Below, in pieces: positions 35,970-44,053 of a stretch of DNA of 64,000 bases (its first letter is position 1; each line of letters starts with the position of its first letter). The stretch spans positions 255,501 through 319,500 of the forward strand of contig NZ_PXOQ01000009.1 of the NCBI RefSeq assembly GCF_003008425.1, written 5' to 3'. Both the position numbers and the translations under genes were made by a program. This DNA comes from Aurantibacter aestuarii. Its GTDB lineage: Bacteria; Bacteroidota; Bacteroidia; Flavobacteriales; Flavobacteriaceae. The notes under the pieces were generated by a model that saw nothing but the letters and a program-made list of their open reading frames with translations, was not told the origin of the DNA and did no database searches.

Positions 35970-36344
35970 ATGGATTTATTAAAACGTTTTGGCTACTATT
36001 TTGGCGGATTTGCAATAGGTTTAGTATTGCTAGCCTTCTTTTTAAACGGAAAAAAAGCATCTTGCGATTACAGCCCAGATGCTCGTGTGATTAAAAATAT
36101 AAGATTAAAACCTTTAACTTATTCGGAAAGTTCAACAGAAGAAACTAGACGATTACAATTAGATAGTGCTAAAATAGACCTACTTATAAAAAAAGCAGAT
36201 ATTAATTTTTCTAAAAGTGAAGCGAGAAAAAAACCTTGCGCTATTTATGTATTAGAATCTTCATTAGATAAAAATGACTACTTACTTACTATTGAAAATT
36301 GTAATGCTAAAGCAACCTTGTTAAAAGCAGAGTTAGAAGATTAA
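35970..36344 (+). CDS. Small membrane-anchored protein, possibly DUF4258
   Basis: A 124-residue protein with one N-terminal transmembrane helix (FGGFAIGLVLLAFFL) and a soluble domain with CDYSPDARVIKNIRLKPLTYSE and a second Cys pair position (KKPCAIYVLES, TIENCNAK). It resembles flavobacterial proteins labelled DUF4258, but this assignment is from memory of the N-terminus only. Its stop codon overlaps the stop of the convergent cold-shock gene by four bases. Confidence 0.6.
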   Translation: MDLLKRFGYYFGGFAIGLVLLAFFLNGKKASCDYSPDARVIKNIRLKPLTYSESSTEETRRLQLDSAKIDLLIKKADINFSKSEARKKPCAIYVLESSLDKNDYLLTIENCNAKATLLKAELED

Positions 36345-36790
36345 ATCTTCTTAACTCGAACTGCATTTAAACCTTTAGCTCCTTTTTCAAGTTCAAAAGA
36401 CACTTTGTCGTTCTCAACAATAGTATCAATTAATCCAGAAACGTGACAGAAGTATTTTTCGTTGTTCTCTGTATCAATAATAAACCCGAATCCTTTAGAA
36501 GAATCAAAGAAAGATACTTTTCCTTCTCTTACTGGATCTTCAGCTTCACCTTCTTCTTTTTTAGGAACTCCTAAAACTATATTGTCGGCTTCAACTTTTA
36601 TTTTATCTTCTGGGTTTGGAGGCGTATCTACTAAGTTTCCATTGTAGTCTACATATGCAAATTGAATTCCTTGTGGGTTTTCAGCCGCTTCTGCCTTACG
36701 TGCATTTTTTTTCTTAATCTTGTCTTCGCGTTTTTTTAAACGCTTTTTTTCTTTTTCTAATTTGTTAAAGGTCTGTTGCGACTTTGCCAT
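36341..36790 (-). CDS. Cold-shock-domain protein with basic N-terminal extension
   Basis: A 149-residue protein. The C-terminal ~65 residues are a cold-shock OB fold (GKVSFFDSSKGFGFIIDTENNEKYFCHVSGL...NDKVSFELEKGAKGLNAVRVKKI) with RNP-1-like KGFGFI and RNP-2-like KYFCHV. The first ~35 residues are a highly charged Lys/Glu helix (LEKEKKRLKKREDKIKKKNARKAE), then a spacer. RNA binding is expected; the basic arm probably adds nucleic-acid affinity. Twice the length of a plain Csp. Tail to tail with the gene at 35970. Confidence 0.88.
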   Translation of the reverse strand: MAKSQQTFNKLEKEKKRLKKREDKIKKKNARKAEAAENPQGIQFAYVDYNGNLVDTPPNPEDKIKVEADNIVLGVPKKEEGEAEDPVREGKVSFFDSSKGFGFIIDTENNEKYFCHVSGLIDTIVENDKVSFELEKGAKGLNAVRVKKI

Positions 36791-36879
36791 TATTTATTTT
36801 ATATATGATTTAAGTTATTAATTTGAAAGCTTTTTGCTTTCTTGAAGTCGTGTAAAGATAATTAAAACTTTACAATATT

Positions 36880-37587
36880 TTATTTTTCACTCAATTTTAG
36901 TTGTCCATCTTCTTTTAAGAGAATAATAGTTGCTTTTACACCAGTAGCTAAATTCCATTGATTTGAAGAAATAACTACACCATTTTCGTCTAAAATTCTA
37001 AATTCTGCAGTATTTGGTCCAGAAGTTCCTTGATTTAATGCGTAAAAATCTATTTTATTAATACCATCTTCTAAAACTAGGTTTAAACCATTTACCTGAC
37101 TAGTTAACGTAACTCTATTTACCGCTATTTCTTCATTTACATATACTCGAATCATATCTCCATCTGGATATTGATGATCTCGGTAGATGATATTAACTAT
37201 TTTAGCAGTTGTTTTAAACTGACCAAGAAACTGGTTAACGGTACTTCCATTATTTTTACGTTCTCTATCTTCTTCAAATTTTAGAGCATTTTTTAATTTT
37301 CCTGTAAATTGTTCCGCAGGATTCTTATAATTCTCCTTATCAAACATAGTAAACTCTTTCACCTTTTTTTCTACCGATGGTTTGGTTATTGGTTCTAAAG
37401 TTTCATTTTCAGCCGCTTCATCAGGATTAATACTGTTTTTATCATCTGGTTTAAAATTGGCTTTATTATCTGCTTTTGGGTCTTCAGTGTCTTCCGCAGG
37501 GATAGCAAAAGAGTTATCTCTGCTATCAATTTGAGCGTTTGAAATTGTAAAAACACTAAAGCAAATAAGGAAAATAAGGTACTTCAT
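36880..37587 (-). CDS. Secreted protein of unknown function, Flavobacteriia-type
   Basis: A 235-residue protein with a signal peptide (MKYLIFLICFSVFTISNAQ). A low-complexity acidic stretch (residues ~25-70, rich in Asp, Glu, Asn, Lys) leads to a conserved-looking C-terminal domain: TAKIVNIIYRDHQYPDGDMIRVYVNEEIAVNRVTLT, then INKIDFYALNQGTSGPNTAEFRILDENG and NQWNLATGVKATIILLKED. I recall similar sequences in many flavobacterial genomes without a known role. No lipobox or sorting domain. Apparently monocistronic. Confidence 0.65.
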   Translation of the reverse strand: MKYLIFLICFSVFTISNAQIDSRDNSFAIPAEDTEDPKADNKANFKPDDKNSINPDEAAENETLEPITKPSVEKKVKEFTMFDKENYKNPAEQFTGKLKNALKFEEDRERKNNGSTVNQFLGQFKTTAKIVNIIYRDHQYPDGDMIRVYVNEEIAVNRVTLTSQVNGLNLVLEDGINKIDFYALNQGTSGPNTAEFRILDENGVVISSNQWNLATGVKATIILLKEDGQLKLSEK

Positions 37588-37645
37588 GAATGATACTTAT
37601 ATTAAACATATTAGGTAAATCAAAAACCATACCTAATAAACAGAT

Positions 37646-37673
37646 AAAGCGAAAGTTAAGAAACTTTCGCTTT
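37646..37673 (-). terminator. Intrinsic terminator of the E1 dehydrogenase gene
   Basis: Exact arms AAAGCGAAAGTT and AACTTTCGCTTT around a 4-base loop. It lies 30 bases past the stop of the gene at 37704. The following T-tract on the minus strand is short. Confidence 0.65.
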
Positions 37674-37703
37674 AAAATTAAATAGTTATAAAAATATTAA
37701 GAC

Positions 37704-39695
37704 TTAATAAGCCACGAGTTGAAGAAGTTCATCTTCAAAACGACCTTTAGCCAAATATTGCTCTTCCAATTGATTAATAAAAGGGATTGGTGTGTCTAAA
37801 CTTGCCACACGCTTAACTGGTGCGTCCAAATGCTCAAAACATTCTTCCATAATTAATGCAGAAATATCACTTGCAATACCACCAAATAAAGAATCCTCTT
37901 GCAAAATTATTGCTTTACCTGTTTTTTTAACAGAAGCATAAATAGAGTCTGTATCTAAAGGTTGAAGTGAGCGTAAATCGATTAAATCTGCAGAAATTTC
38001 TGGGTGCTTTTCTAAAACTTCTATAGCCCAGTGCACTCCTGCTCCATAGGTAATAATGGAAATAGTTTCTCCGGTTTTTAAAGTAGCCGCTTCTCCAAAT
38101 GGGATGGTAAAATAATTAGATGGAACGTCCTGACGAATACTTCTGTATAACGCTTTATGCTCAAAAAACAACACCGGATTTGGATCGTTAATTGCAGTTG
38201 CCAAAAGACCTTTAGCATCTTTAGGAAATGCAGGGTAAACCACTTTTAATCCTGGTGTTTTTGTAAACCAGGCTTCGTTGGTTTGGCTATGAAATGGACC
38301 AGCTGCAACTCCTGCTCCACATGGCATTCTTAAAACCACATCGGCATTCTGGTTCCAGCGGTAATGGGATTTTGCCAAATAATTAACAACAGGATTAAAA
38401 CCAGACGTCACAAAATCGGCAAATTGAAGCTCTACCACACTTTTAATACCACAAATGGATAAACCCATTGCGGTTTCTATAATAGCCGACTCGCAAATTG
38501 GTGTGTTTCTTACGCGATCTTTACCAAATTGGTCTACAAAACCGTCTGTAATTTTAAAAACACCTCCATATTCTGCAACATCTTGTCCCATGATGACTAA
38601 ATCATCATGTTTTTCCATGCTTTGTTTTAAACCTTCCGAAATGGCATCAATTAAACGTAATTCTTCTGTGTCACTTTCTGCATCAAATGCCTCATATTCA
38701 AAAGGTTTGTAGACATCATTTAATTCATTTTCAACAGATGGTGTAATTACTTCTTCAGCATATGCGATATCTAAATGCTCATTAATTTCAGCTTTAAATT
38801 CTTCTTTAATTAAATCGTCTATACCATCTGTTAATATTTTTTCAGCAATTAAATAGCGTTTAAAGTTTTCTATAGGATCTTTTTTCTCCCATTGGTCCAT
38901 AAGGTCTTGCGGAACATATTTTGTACCACTCGCCTCTTCATGTCCACGCATTCTAAAGGTTTTAAATTCTATTAAAACAGGACGAGTGTTCTGTCTTAAA
39001 TCTTTAGCAATAGCATCTAACTTGGTAAATACTTCAATAATATTATTCCCATCAATAATATGAGATTCCATACCATAACCCTTAGCACGATCGGCTAAAT
39101 GCTCACAATTATACTGTTCATTAGTAGGTGTCGATAACCCATAACCATTGTTTTCAATACAGAAAATAACAGGCAAACTCCAAACCGATGCTACGTTTAA
39201 GGCTTCATGAATATCACCTTCACTGGTTCCACCTTCTCCTGTAAATACCGCGGTAACCTGGTTTAAATTTTTAAGTTTGCTAGCTAAAGCAATTCCATCG
39301 GCTACTCCAAATTGAGGACCTAAGTGCGAAATCATCCCAACGATATTAAACTCTTGAGTACCAAAGTGAAAACTACGGTCTCTACCTTTTGTAAATCCGT
39401 TTGCTTTACCCTGCCATTGTGAGAATAAGCGATGTAAAGGAATTTTTCGAGTAGTAAAAACACCTAAATTTCTATGCATTGGTAAAATATACTCATCGCT
39501 ATGTAAAGCTAAGGTAACACCAACAGAAATTGCTTCCTGCCCAATGCCAGAAAACCATTTACTTACTTTTCCTTGTCGTAATAAAATAAGCATCTTTTCC
39601 TCTATTAATCGAGGCTTTAGCATGCTTTTGTAGAGATTTAATAGTACATCAGAAGTTAACTCTGTCTTATTGTACGTAATTGCATTATAATCCAA
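37704..39695 (-). CDS. Alpha-ketoacid dehydrogenase E1, fused alpha and beta subunits
   Basis: A 663-residue fusion. The alpha half (to ~residue 330) binds thiamine diphosphate: SGIGQEAISVGV, FTGEGGTSEGDIHEALNVASVWSLPVIFCIENNGYGLSTP, and FRMRGHEEASGT. The beta half has DLVIMGQDVAEYGGVFKITDGF, NTPICESAIIETAMGLS, PCGAGVAAGPFHSQTNEAWF and LIDLRSLQPLD. It is a branched-chain-type 2-oxoacid dehydrogenase E1, but the exact substrate is uncertain; E2 and E3 are elsewhere. Flanked by its own -7 box and terminator, so monocistronic. Confidence 0.9.
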   Translation of the reverse strand: MDYNAITYNKTELTSDVLLNLYKSMLKPRLIEEKMLILLRQGKVSKWFSGIGQEAISVGVTLALHSDEYILPMHRNLGVFTTRKIPLHRLFSQWQGKANGFTKGRDRSFHFGTQEFNIVGMISHLGPQFGVADGIALASKLKNLNQVTAVFTGEGGTSEGDIHEALNVASVWSLPVIFCIENNGYGLSTPTNEQYNCEHLADRAKGYGMESHIIDGNNIIEVFTKLDAIAKDLRQNTRPVLIEFKTFRMRGHEEASGTKYVPQDLMDQWEKKDPIENFKRYLIAEKILTDGIDDLIKEEFKAEINEHLDIAYAEEVITPSVENELNDVYKPFEYEAFDAESDTEELRLIDAISEGLKQSMEKHDDLVIMGQDVAEYGGVFKITDGFVDQFGKDRVRNTPICESAIIETAMGLSICGIKSVVELQFADFVTSGFNPVVNYLAKSHYRWNQNADVVLRMPCGAGVAAGPFHSQTNEAWFTKTPGLKVVYPAFPKDAKGLLATAINDPNPVLFFEHKALYRSIRQDVPSNYFTIPFGEAATLKTGETISIITYGAGVHWAIEVLEKHPEISADLIDLRSLQPLDTDSIYASVKKTGKAIILQEDSLFGGIASDISALIMEECFEHLDAPVKRVASLDTPIPFINQLEEQYLAKGRFEDELLQLVAY

Positions 39696-39720
39696 AAGAA
39701 TGTGTTTTAATTTAACAAAT

Positions 39721-39728
39721 CAAATATA
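39721..39728 (-). promoter_or_regulatory. Candidate -7 box of the E1 dehydrogenase gene
   Basis: TATATTTG on the minus strand matches TAnnTTTG, 25 bases before the start codon at 39695. No clear -33 TTG. Confidence 0.4.
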
Positions 39729-39795
39729 TAATATTAAATGGCATAATTCATTTAATTAGGGCGTCATCTTATTATAAATTTTCAATCGTTTTCGT

Positions 39796-39803
39796 TACAT
39801 TTG
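39796..39803 (+). promoter_or_regulatory. Candidate -7 box of the oxygenase operon
   Basis: TACATTTG matches TAnnTTTG, 26 bases before the ATG at 39830. No clear -33 TTG. Confidence 0.4.
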
Positions 39804-39829
39804 TAGTATAGACTGTAATTTTAAGACAT

Positions 39830-40777
39830 ATGAATCATATCCCAAGTGTTAATTTAAAGGATTTTATATCTAACGACCCCGTAAAAAAGCAACAATTTGT
39901 TGATCAAATTGGTAAAGCCTATGAAGAAATTGGTTTTGTGGCGTTAAAAGGCCATTTTTTAGACGATCAATTAGTTGATAACCTTTATAATGAAATAAAG
40001 AATTTTTTCGAACTGCCTCTTGAAACCAAACATAAATACGAAATTGAAGGTATTGGTGGACAACGTGGCTATGTGTCTTTTGGTAAAGAAAGTGCCAAAG
40101 GTAAAAAGGAAGGCGATTTAAAAGAATTTTGGCATTTTGGACAATATGTGGATGATAATCCAGCTTTAGCTGAAGAATACCCAGATAATGTTGAAGTAAA
40201 AGAATTACCAGAATTTAATAAAGTTGGTAAGGAAGCTTACCAAATGTTGGAAAAAACTGCTAAATACGTGTTACGTGCTTTAGCTTTATATTTAGATTTA
40301 GAAGAAACGTATTTTGATAATTATATCCATAATGGTAATTCTATATTAAGACCAATTCATTATCCACCAATTACGCAGGAGCCAAAAGATGCGGTTCGTG
40401 CTGCAGCTCATGGAGATATTAACTTGATTACCCTACTTATGGGTGCCCAAGGTAAAGGTTTACAGGTTCAAAACCACAAAGGTGAATGGATTGATGCCAT
40501 AGCAGAACCTGATGAATTAATGATTAATGTGGGCGATATGTTGTCACGTCACACCAACAACAAGTTAAAATCTACTATACATCGTGTGGTGAATCCGCCA
40601 AAAGAATCTTGGGGCACTTCGCGTTATTCTATCCCTTTCTTTATGCATCCTGTAAGTGAAATGAAACTGGATGTGTTAGATAATTGTATTAGTGAAACAA
40701 ACCCAAAACAATTTGAAGATATTACTGCTGGTGAATTTTTAAATGAGCGTTTAAGAGAATTAGGGTTAATTAAGTAG
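39830..40777 (+). CDS. 2-oxoglutarate/Fe(II)-dependent oxygenase, isopenicillin N synthase family
   Basis: A 315-residue non-heme iron oxygenase. The N-terminal DIOX_N domain has IPSVNLKDFISNDPVKKQQFVDQIGKAYEEIGFVALKGH. The catalytic jelly roll shows the iron triad: His and Asp in AAHGDINLITLL and the distal His in KSTIHRVVNPP, with the 2-oxoglutarate/substrate RYSIPFF motif. Small-molecule hydroxylation or oxidative cyclisation is expected; substrate unknown. Starts a plus-strand gene run. Confidence 0.88.
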   Translation: MNHIPSVNLKDFISNDPVKKQQFVDQIGKAYEEIGFVALKGHFLDDQLVDNLYNEIKNFFELPLETKHKYEIEGIGGQRGYVSFGKESAKGKKEGDLKEFWHFGQYVDDNPALAEEYPDNVEVKELPEFNKVGKEAYQMLEKTAKYVLRALALYLDLEETYFDNYIHNGNSILRPIHYPPITQEPKDAVRAAAHGDINLITLLMGAQGKGLQVQNHKGEWIDAIAEPDELMINVGDMLSRHTNNKLKSTIHRVVNPPKESWGTSRYSIPFFMHPVSEMKLDVLDNCISETNPKQFEDITAGEFLNERLRELGLIK

Positions 40778-40780
40778 TAA

Positions 40781-40909
40781 TCAGTCCTCAGTAGGCAGTC
40801 TTCAGTAAGCAGTTGTTTGTTGGCTATAGAAGGTTTAGACTAATAATTATTATATTTTGTAATACCGAATATTAAGTACTGAGGACTGTAGACTGAGAAC
40901 TGAATACTA
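40781..40909. repeat. Intergenic inverted repeat of CAGTCTTCAGT type
   Basis: Left arm 40781-40813 contains several CAGTcnnCAGTA units (CAGTCCTCAGTA at 40782-40793). Right arm 40876-40909 contains TACTGAGGACTG (40877-40888), an exact 12-base complement, then further ACTGnnnACTG units. About 80 AT-rich bases separate them. It fills the gap between the oxygenase and SUI1 genes and could form a long hairpin in the transcript. Confidence 0.65.
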
Positions 40910-40919
40910 AAAATAAAAG

Positions 40920-41243
40920 ATGGATTTAAAAGATCAACTAAAAAACTTGTTTCCTGAACATGAAGAAACTCCTGAAATAAAGGAAGAAGCTTCAAACATT
41001 TGGTTACAAGACGATCCTTTACTTTGTAAGTACGAAAAGCGAAAAGGAAAACCTATCACTATTATAGATGGTTATACTGGCGCTACAAGCGATTTTAAAA
41101 CATTAGCCAAAGAAATTAAGCAAACTTTAAGTGTTGGTGGTAGTTTTAAAGACGATAAAATTATCATTCAAGGCGATTACAGAGATAAAATTATGGAGAT
41201 ACTAAAAGATAAAGGTTTTAATGTTAAACGAGTTGGAGGCTAA
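40920..41243 (+). CDS. SUI1/eIF1-like translation factor (YciH family)
   Basis: A 107-residue protein. The C-terminal SUI1 fold is clear: KRKGKPITIIDGYTGATSDFKTLAKEIKQTLSVGGSFKDDKIIIQGDYRDKIMEILKDKGF. The N-terminal ~40 residues are acidic and probably disordered. Bacterial members resemble eIF1 and may influence initiation fidelity. The next gene starts immediately after the stop. Confidence 0.92.
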   Translation: MDLKDQLKNLFPEHEETPEIKEEASNIWLQDDPLLCKYEKRKGKPITIIDGYTGATSDFKTLAKEIKQTLSVGGSFKDDKIIIQGDYRDKIMEILKDKGFNVKRVGG

Positions 41244-42173
41244 TTGACTTCTAATACCTTACATATTACTAACGGTTCTGTTTTAACTGAACGTTTAAAA
41301 GTGCTCCAGTTTTCTGGAGTTTTTTTAACTTGGCACGAAATGCTTTGTGAAGGTCCTACAGATTTACTTGTAGATACCGATGCGTTTATTGAAAAAAGAG
41401 AACAATTTCTTAGTTCCTATTACAATTTGGAGTATAAGCGAAATGAATTTAAGTCTGAAATAGATAAACTAAATCATTTAGACGATTATGATGAAATCGT
41501 ACTTTGGTTTGAATATGATTTGTTTTGCCATATTAACCTTATTGCTATTATATATCAGCTATTAGCTAAAAATAATACTACTCCAGTGTCTTTAGTTTGT
41601 AGCGGAAGAGTTGAAAATGAAAAAGGATTAAAAGCTATAGGAGAATTAAAGTCGTTTCAATTAAAAAATCATTATAAAAATCGTGTTATTTTATATGATT
41701 CAGACTTAGAATTGGCCAAAACCTGTTGGGAAATTTATAATTCTAAAGATCATAACAAATTCAAGCCATTAATTGTTACATCTTCCAGTTTTGAATATTT
41801 AACTAATTGTTTAAAAGCACACTTACGTCGTTTTCCAGACTCCAGAAGTGGTTTGAGTACTTTGGAGTTTAATATTATTAAACTGGTAAAAAACAATAAT
41901 ATTAAAAGTTTACATCATTTATTAGGTTATGCATTGCATTATCAAGGATTTTATGGGTTTGGAGATATTCAGTTAAAACGAATTATAGATAAACTTAGTC
42001 CTTTTTTCACGATTACAGAAGAACAAGTTACTGTAAATCGTGAAGGAAACTTGGTTTTAAATCATCTTAAAAATGTACATGACCAATTAGAAAATGATTT
42101 AATTTTTGGTGCTGTAAATAAATACGACTACTACTTCAATAAAAAAGAAAATAAATTAATAAAAACCGTTTAA
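41244..42173 (+). CDS. DUF1835 domain-containing protein
   Basis: A 309-residue cytosolic protein with the DUF1835 pattern: LHITNGSVLTERLKVLQFSGVFLTWHEMLCEGPTDLLVD, then DDYDEIVLWFEYDLFCHINLIAIIYQLL and LRRFPDSRSGLSTLEFNII. Function of the family is unknown. The start is TTG at 41244, directly after the SUI1 stop, which fits the conserved N-terminus. The next gene starts with no gap, so all three are tightly coupled. Confidence 0.85.
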   Translation: MTSNTLHITNGSVLTERLKVLQFSGVFLTWHEMLCEGPTDLLVDTDAFIEKREQFLSSYYNLEYKRNEFKSEIDKLNHLDDYDEIVLWFEYDLFCHINLIAIIYQLLAKNNTTPVSLVCSGRVENEKGLKAIGELKSFQLKNHYKNRVILYDSDLELAKTCWEIYNSKDHNKFKPLIVTSSSFEYLTNCLKAHLRRFPDSRSGLSTLEFNIIKLVKNNNIKSLHHLLGYALHYQGFYGFGDIQLKRIIDKLSPFFTITEEQVTVNREGNLVLNHLKNVHDQLENDLIFGAVNKYDYYFNKKENKLIKTV

Positions 42174-43040
42174 ATGCCTTTAAAAGAATCCGAATTAATT
42201 ATTAATCCAGACGGAAGTATTTACCATTTAAATTTAAAACCCTCTGAGGTTGCAAATTCGATTATAACTGTAGGAGATCCGGATCGTGTAGCATCTGTAT
42301 CTCAATACTTTGATACTATTGAGGTTAAAAAACAGAAACGTGAATTTTGCACTCACACAGGAATCTATAAAGGAAAGCGTATTACCGTAATTTCTACCGG
42401 AATTGGTACAGATAATATAGATATTGTCTTTAATGAACTAGATGCCTTAGTAAATATCGACTTTAAAACAAGAGAAATTAAAACAGATATAACGGCTTTA
42501 GATATTATTAGAATTGGGACTTCTGGAGCTATTCAAGCAAATATTCCAATTAATTCTTTTTTAATTAGTGAATTAGCAGTCGGTTTTGACAGTTTACTTC
42601 ATTTTTATGATAGTGAATCAATTCAACATCAAGAAATTTCTCAGGCTATAATTGAGCAGACGAATTGGTTCGAAAAAAAATCTGAGCCTTATGTTGTGAA
42701 AGGTTCAAAAGAACTGATAGACCAATTCTCATCTTCAAAAACAGTGAGTGGTTTTACAGCAACTAATGTTGGATTTTATGGCCCTCAAGGACGTATTTTA
42801 AGATTAAAAACTCAAGACGATGAGTTAAATGATAAGCTTTCTGCTTTTGAGTTTAATGAGCTTAAAATAACAAATCTTGAGATGGAAACTGCAGGAATTT
42901 ATGGCTTATCGAAATTATTAGGGCACAATGCATTATCTTTGAATGCAATTTTAGCAAATCGTTCTACGGGAGAATTTAGCGATAATCCGTCAGAAATAGT
43001 AGATCAATTAATTAGATATACTTTAGATAAGTTAGTTTAG
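42174..43040 (+). CDS. Nucleoside phosphorylase (uridine phosphorylase-like)
   Basis: A 288-residue PNP/UDP-family phosphorylase. Phosphate-binding GDPDRVASVSQYF at the N-terminus, THTGIYKGKRITVISTGIGTDNIDIVFNEL, IRIGTSGAIQ, and the nucleoside-binding NLEMETAGIYGLSKLLGH. It cleaves a nucleoside with phosphate; base preference is not clear. Abuts the DUF1835 gene and precedes the substrate-binding-protein-like gene by 9 bases. Confidence 0.9.
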   Translation: MPLKESELIINPDGSIYHLNLKPSEVANSIITVGDPDRVASVSQYFDTIEVKKQKREFCTHTGIYKGKRITVISTGIGTDNIDIVFNELDALVNIDFKTREIKTDITALDIIRIGTSGAIQANIPINSFLISELAVGFDSLLHFYDSESIQHQEISQAIIEQTNWFEKKSEPYVVKGSKELIDQFSSSKTVSGFTATNVGFYGPQGRILRLKTQDDELNDKLSAFEFNELKITNLEMETAGIYGLSKLLGHNALSLNAILANRSTGEFSDNPSEIVDQLIRYTLDKLV

Positions 43041-43049
43041 AGAGATTTT

Positions 43050-43904
43050 ATGAATTTAGTAAATATTGGCGGTGTCCCAGAACATTTTAATTTAGCCTGG
43101 TATTTAGGTTTAAAAAATGGCGATTTTAAAGCCGAAAATATAAATTTACGTTGGCACGATTATTTTGGTGGTACTGGCGAAATGTGTAAAGGTTTGCGTA
43201 ATGGCGATATTGATATGGCTGTGATTTTAACCGAAGGTATAGTTAAAGATATTATTGCAGGAAACCCATCCAAAATTGTACAAGTGTTTGTGAAATCGCC
43301 TTTAAACTGGGGTATTCACGTGGCTAATCATTCCAAATTTAAAACTATAGATGATATTAAAGGAACTCGTGCTGCCATTAGCAGATATGGTTCCGGATCT
43401 CATTTAATGTCTTATGTAAATGCTGAAAATAATAATTGGGATCTTGAAAAAGATTTAAAATTTGAAGTCATTAAAAATCTAGAAGGTGCGGTTGAAGGTC
43501 TCACCGAAGACAAAGCCGATTATTTCATGTGGGAAAAATTCACCACAAAACCTTTAGTAGATAATGGCACGTTTAGACGTATAGGAAACCTACCTTCTCC
43601 TTGGCCTTGTTTTGTTATTGCTGTGCGTGAAGAGTTTTTAAAAACAAATTTAGAAGATGTTAAGACGATTCTAAATATTGTAAATACGACTACCGAAGAA
43701 TTTAAAGATATCCCAAGTATTGACCGCATGATTGCTAACCGTTACGAACAGGAGATTGAAGATGTCCAAGAATGGTTAAGTTTAACCGAATGGTCACAAA
43801 AAAATATTACTAAAGAAACCATTACTAAAGTTCAAAACGAATTATTTGCCTTAAACATTATTCCTGAAAAATGGGATTATGAAAATTTGGTGTTTGAATT
43901 ATAG
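43050..43904 (+). CDS. Cytosolic periplasmic-binding-protein-like protein (Ca3427/NMT1 type)
   Basis: A 284-residue type 2 periplasmic-binding fold without a signal peptide: it begins MNLVNIGGVPEHFNLAWYLGLKNGDFKAENINLRWHDYFGGTGEMCKGLRNGDIDMAVILTEGIV. This start and GTRAAISRYGSGSHLMSYV resemble the small group of stand-alone proteins exemplified by Candida Ca3427, related to thiamine-precursor-binding NMT1/ThiY proteins. No permease or ATPase gene is nearby. Ligand unknown; a soluble cytoplasmic sensor or enzyme role is possible. Last gene of the 39830-43904 run. Confidence 0.8.
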   Translation: MNLVNIGGVPEHFNLAWYLGLKNGDFKAENINLRWHDYFGGTGEMCKGLRNGDIDMAVILTEGIVKDIIAGNPSKIVQVFVKSPLNWGIHVANHSKFKTIDDIKGTRAAISRYGSGSHLMSYVNAENNNWDLEKDLKFEVIKNLEGAVEGLTEDKADYFMWEKFTTKPLVDNGTFRRIGNLPSPWPCFVIAVREEFLKTNLEDVKTILNIVNTTTEEFKDIPSIDRMIANRYEQEIEDVQEWLSLTEWSQKNITKETITKVQNELFALNIIPEKWDYENLVFEL

Positions 43905-44053
43905 TACAAATTTTATTAGTAGGTATTCTCATTATATTAAACTAACATTGTTTAGTATATGATTTAAAACATTAAAAAGGATTTCATATTCCAATATGTT
44001 ACCCCGATATAAAAATTAGATTGAATAAGCAGAATTAATTTAATTAAAAAAAA

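Noticed and set aside
36825-36841. Hairpin GAAAGC/GCTTTC near the cold-shock gene
   Set aside because: Only six pairs and no convincing T-tract in the required orientation.
43905-44053. Partial palindrome TATTAAAC/GTTTAGTATA
   Set aside because: No T-tract, imperfect arms and AT-rich setting; neither terminator nor operator can be supported.
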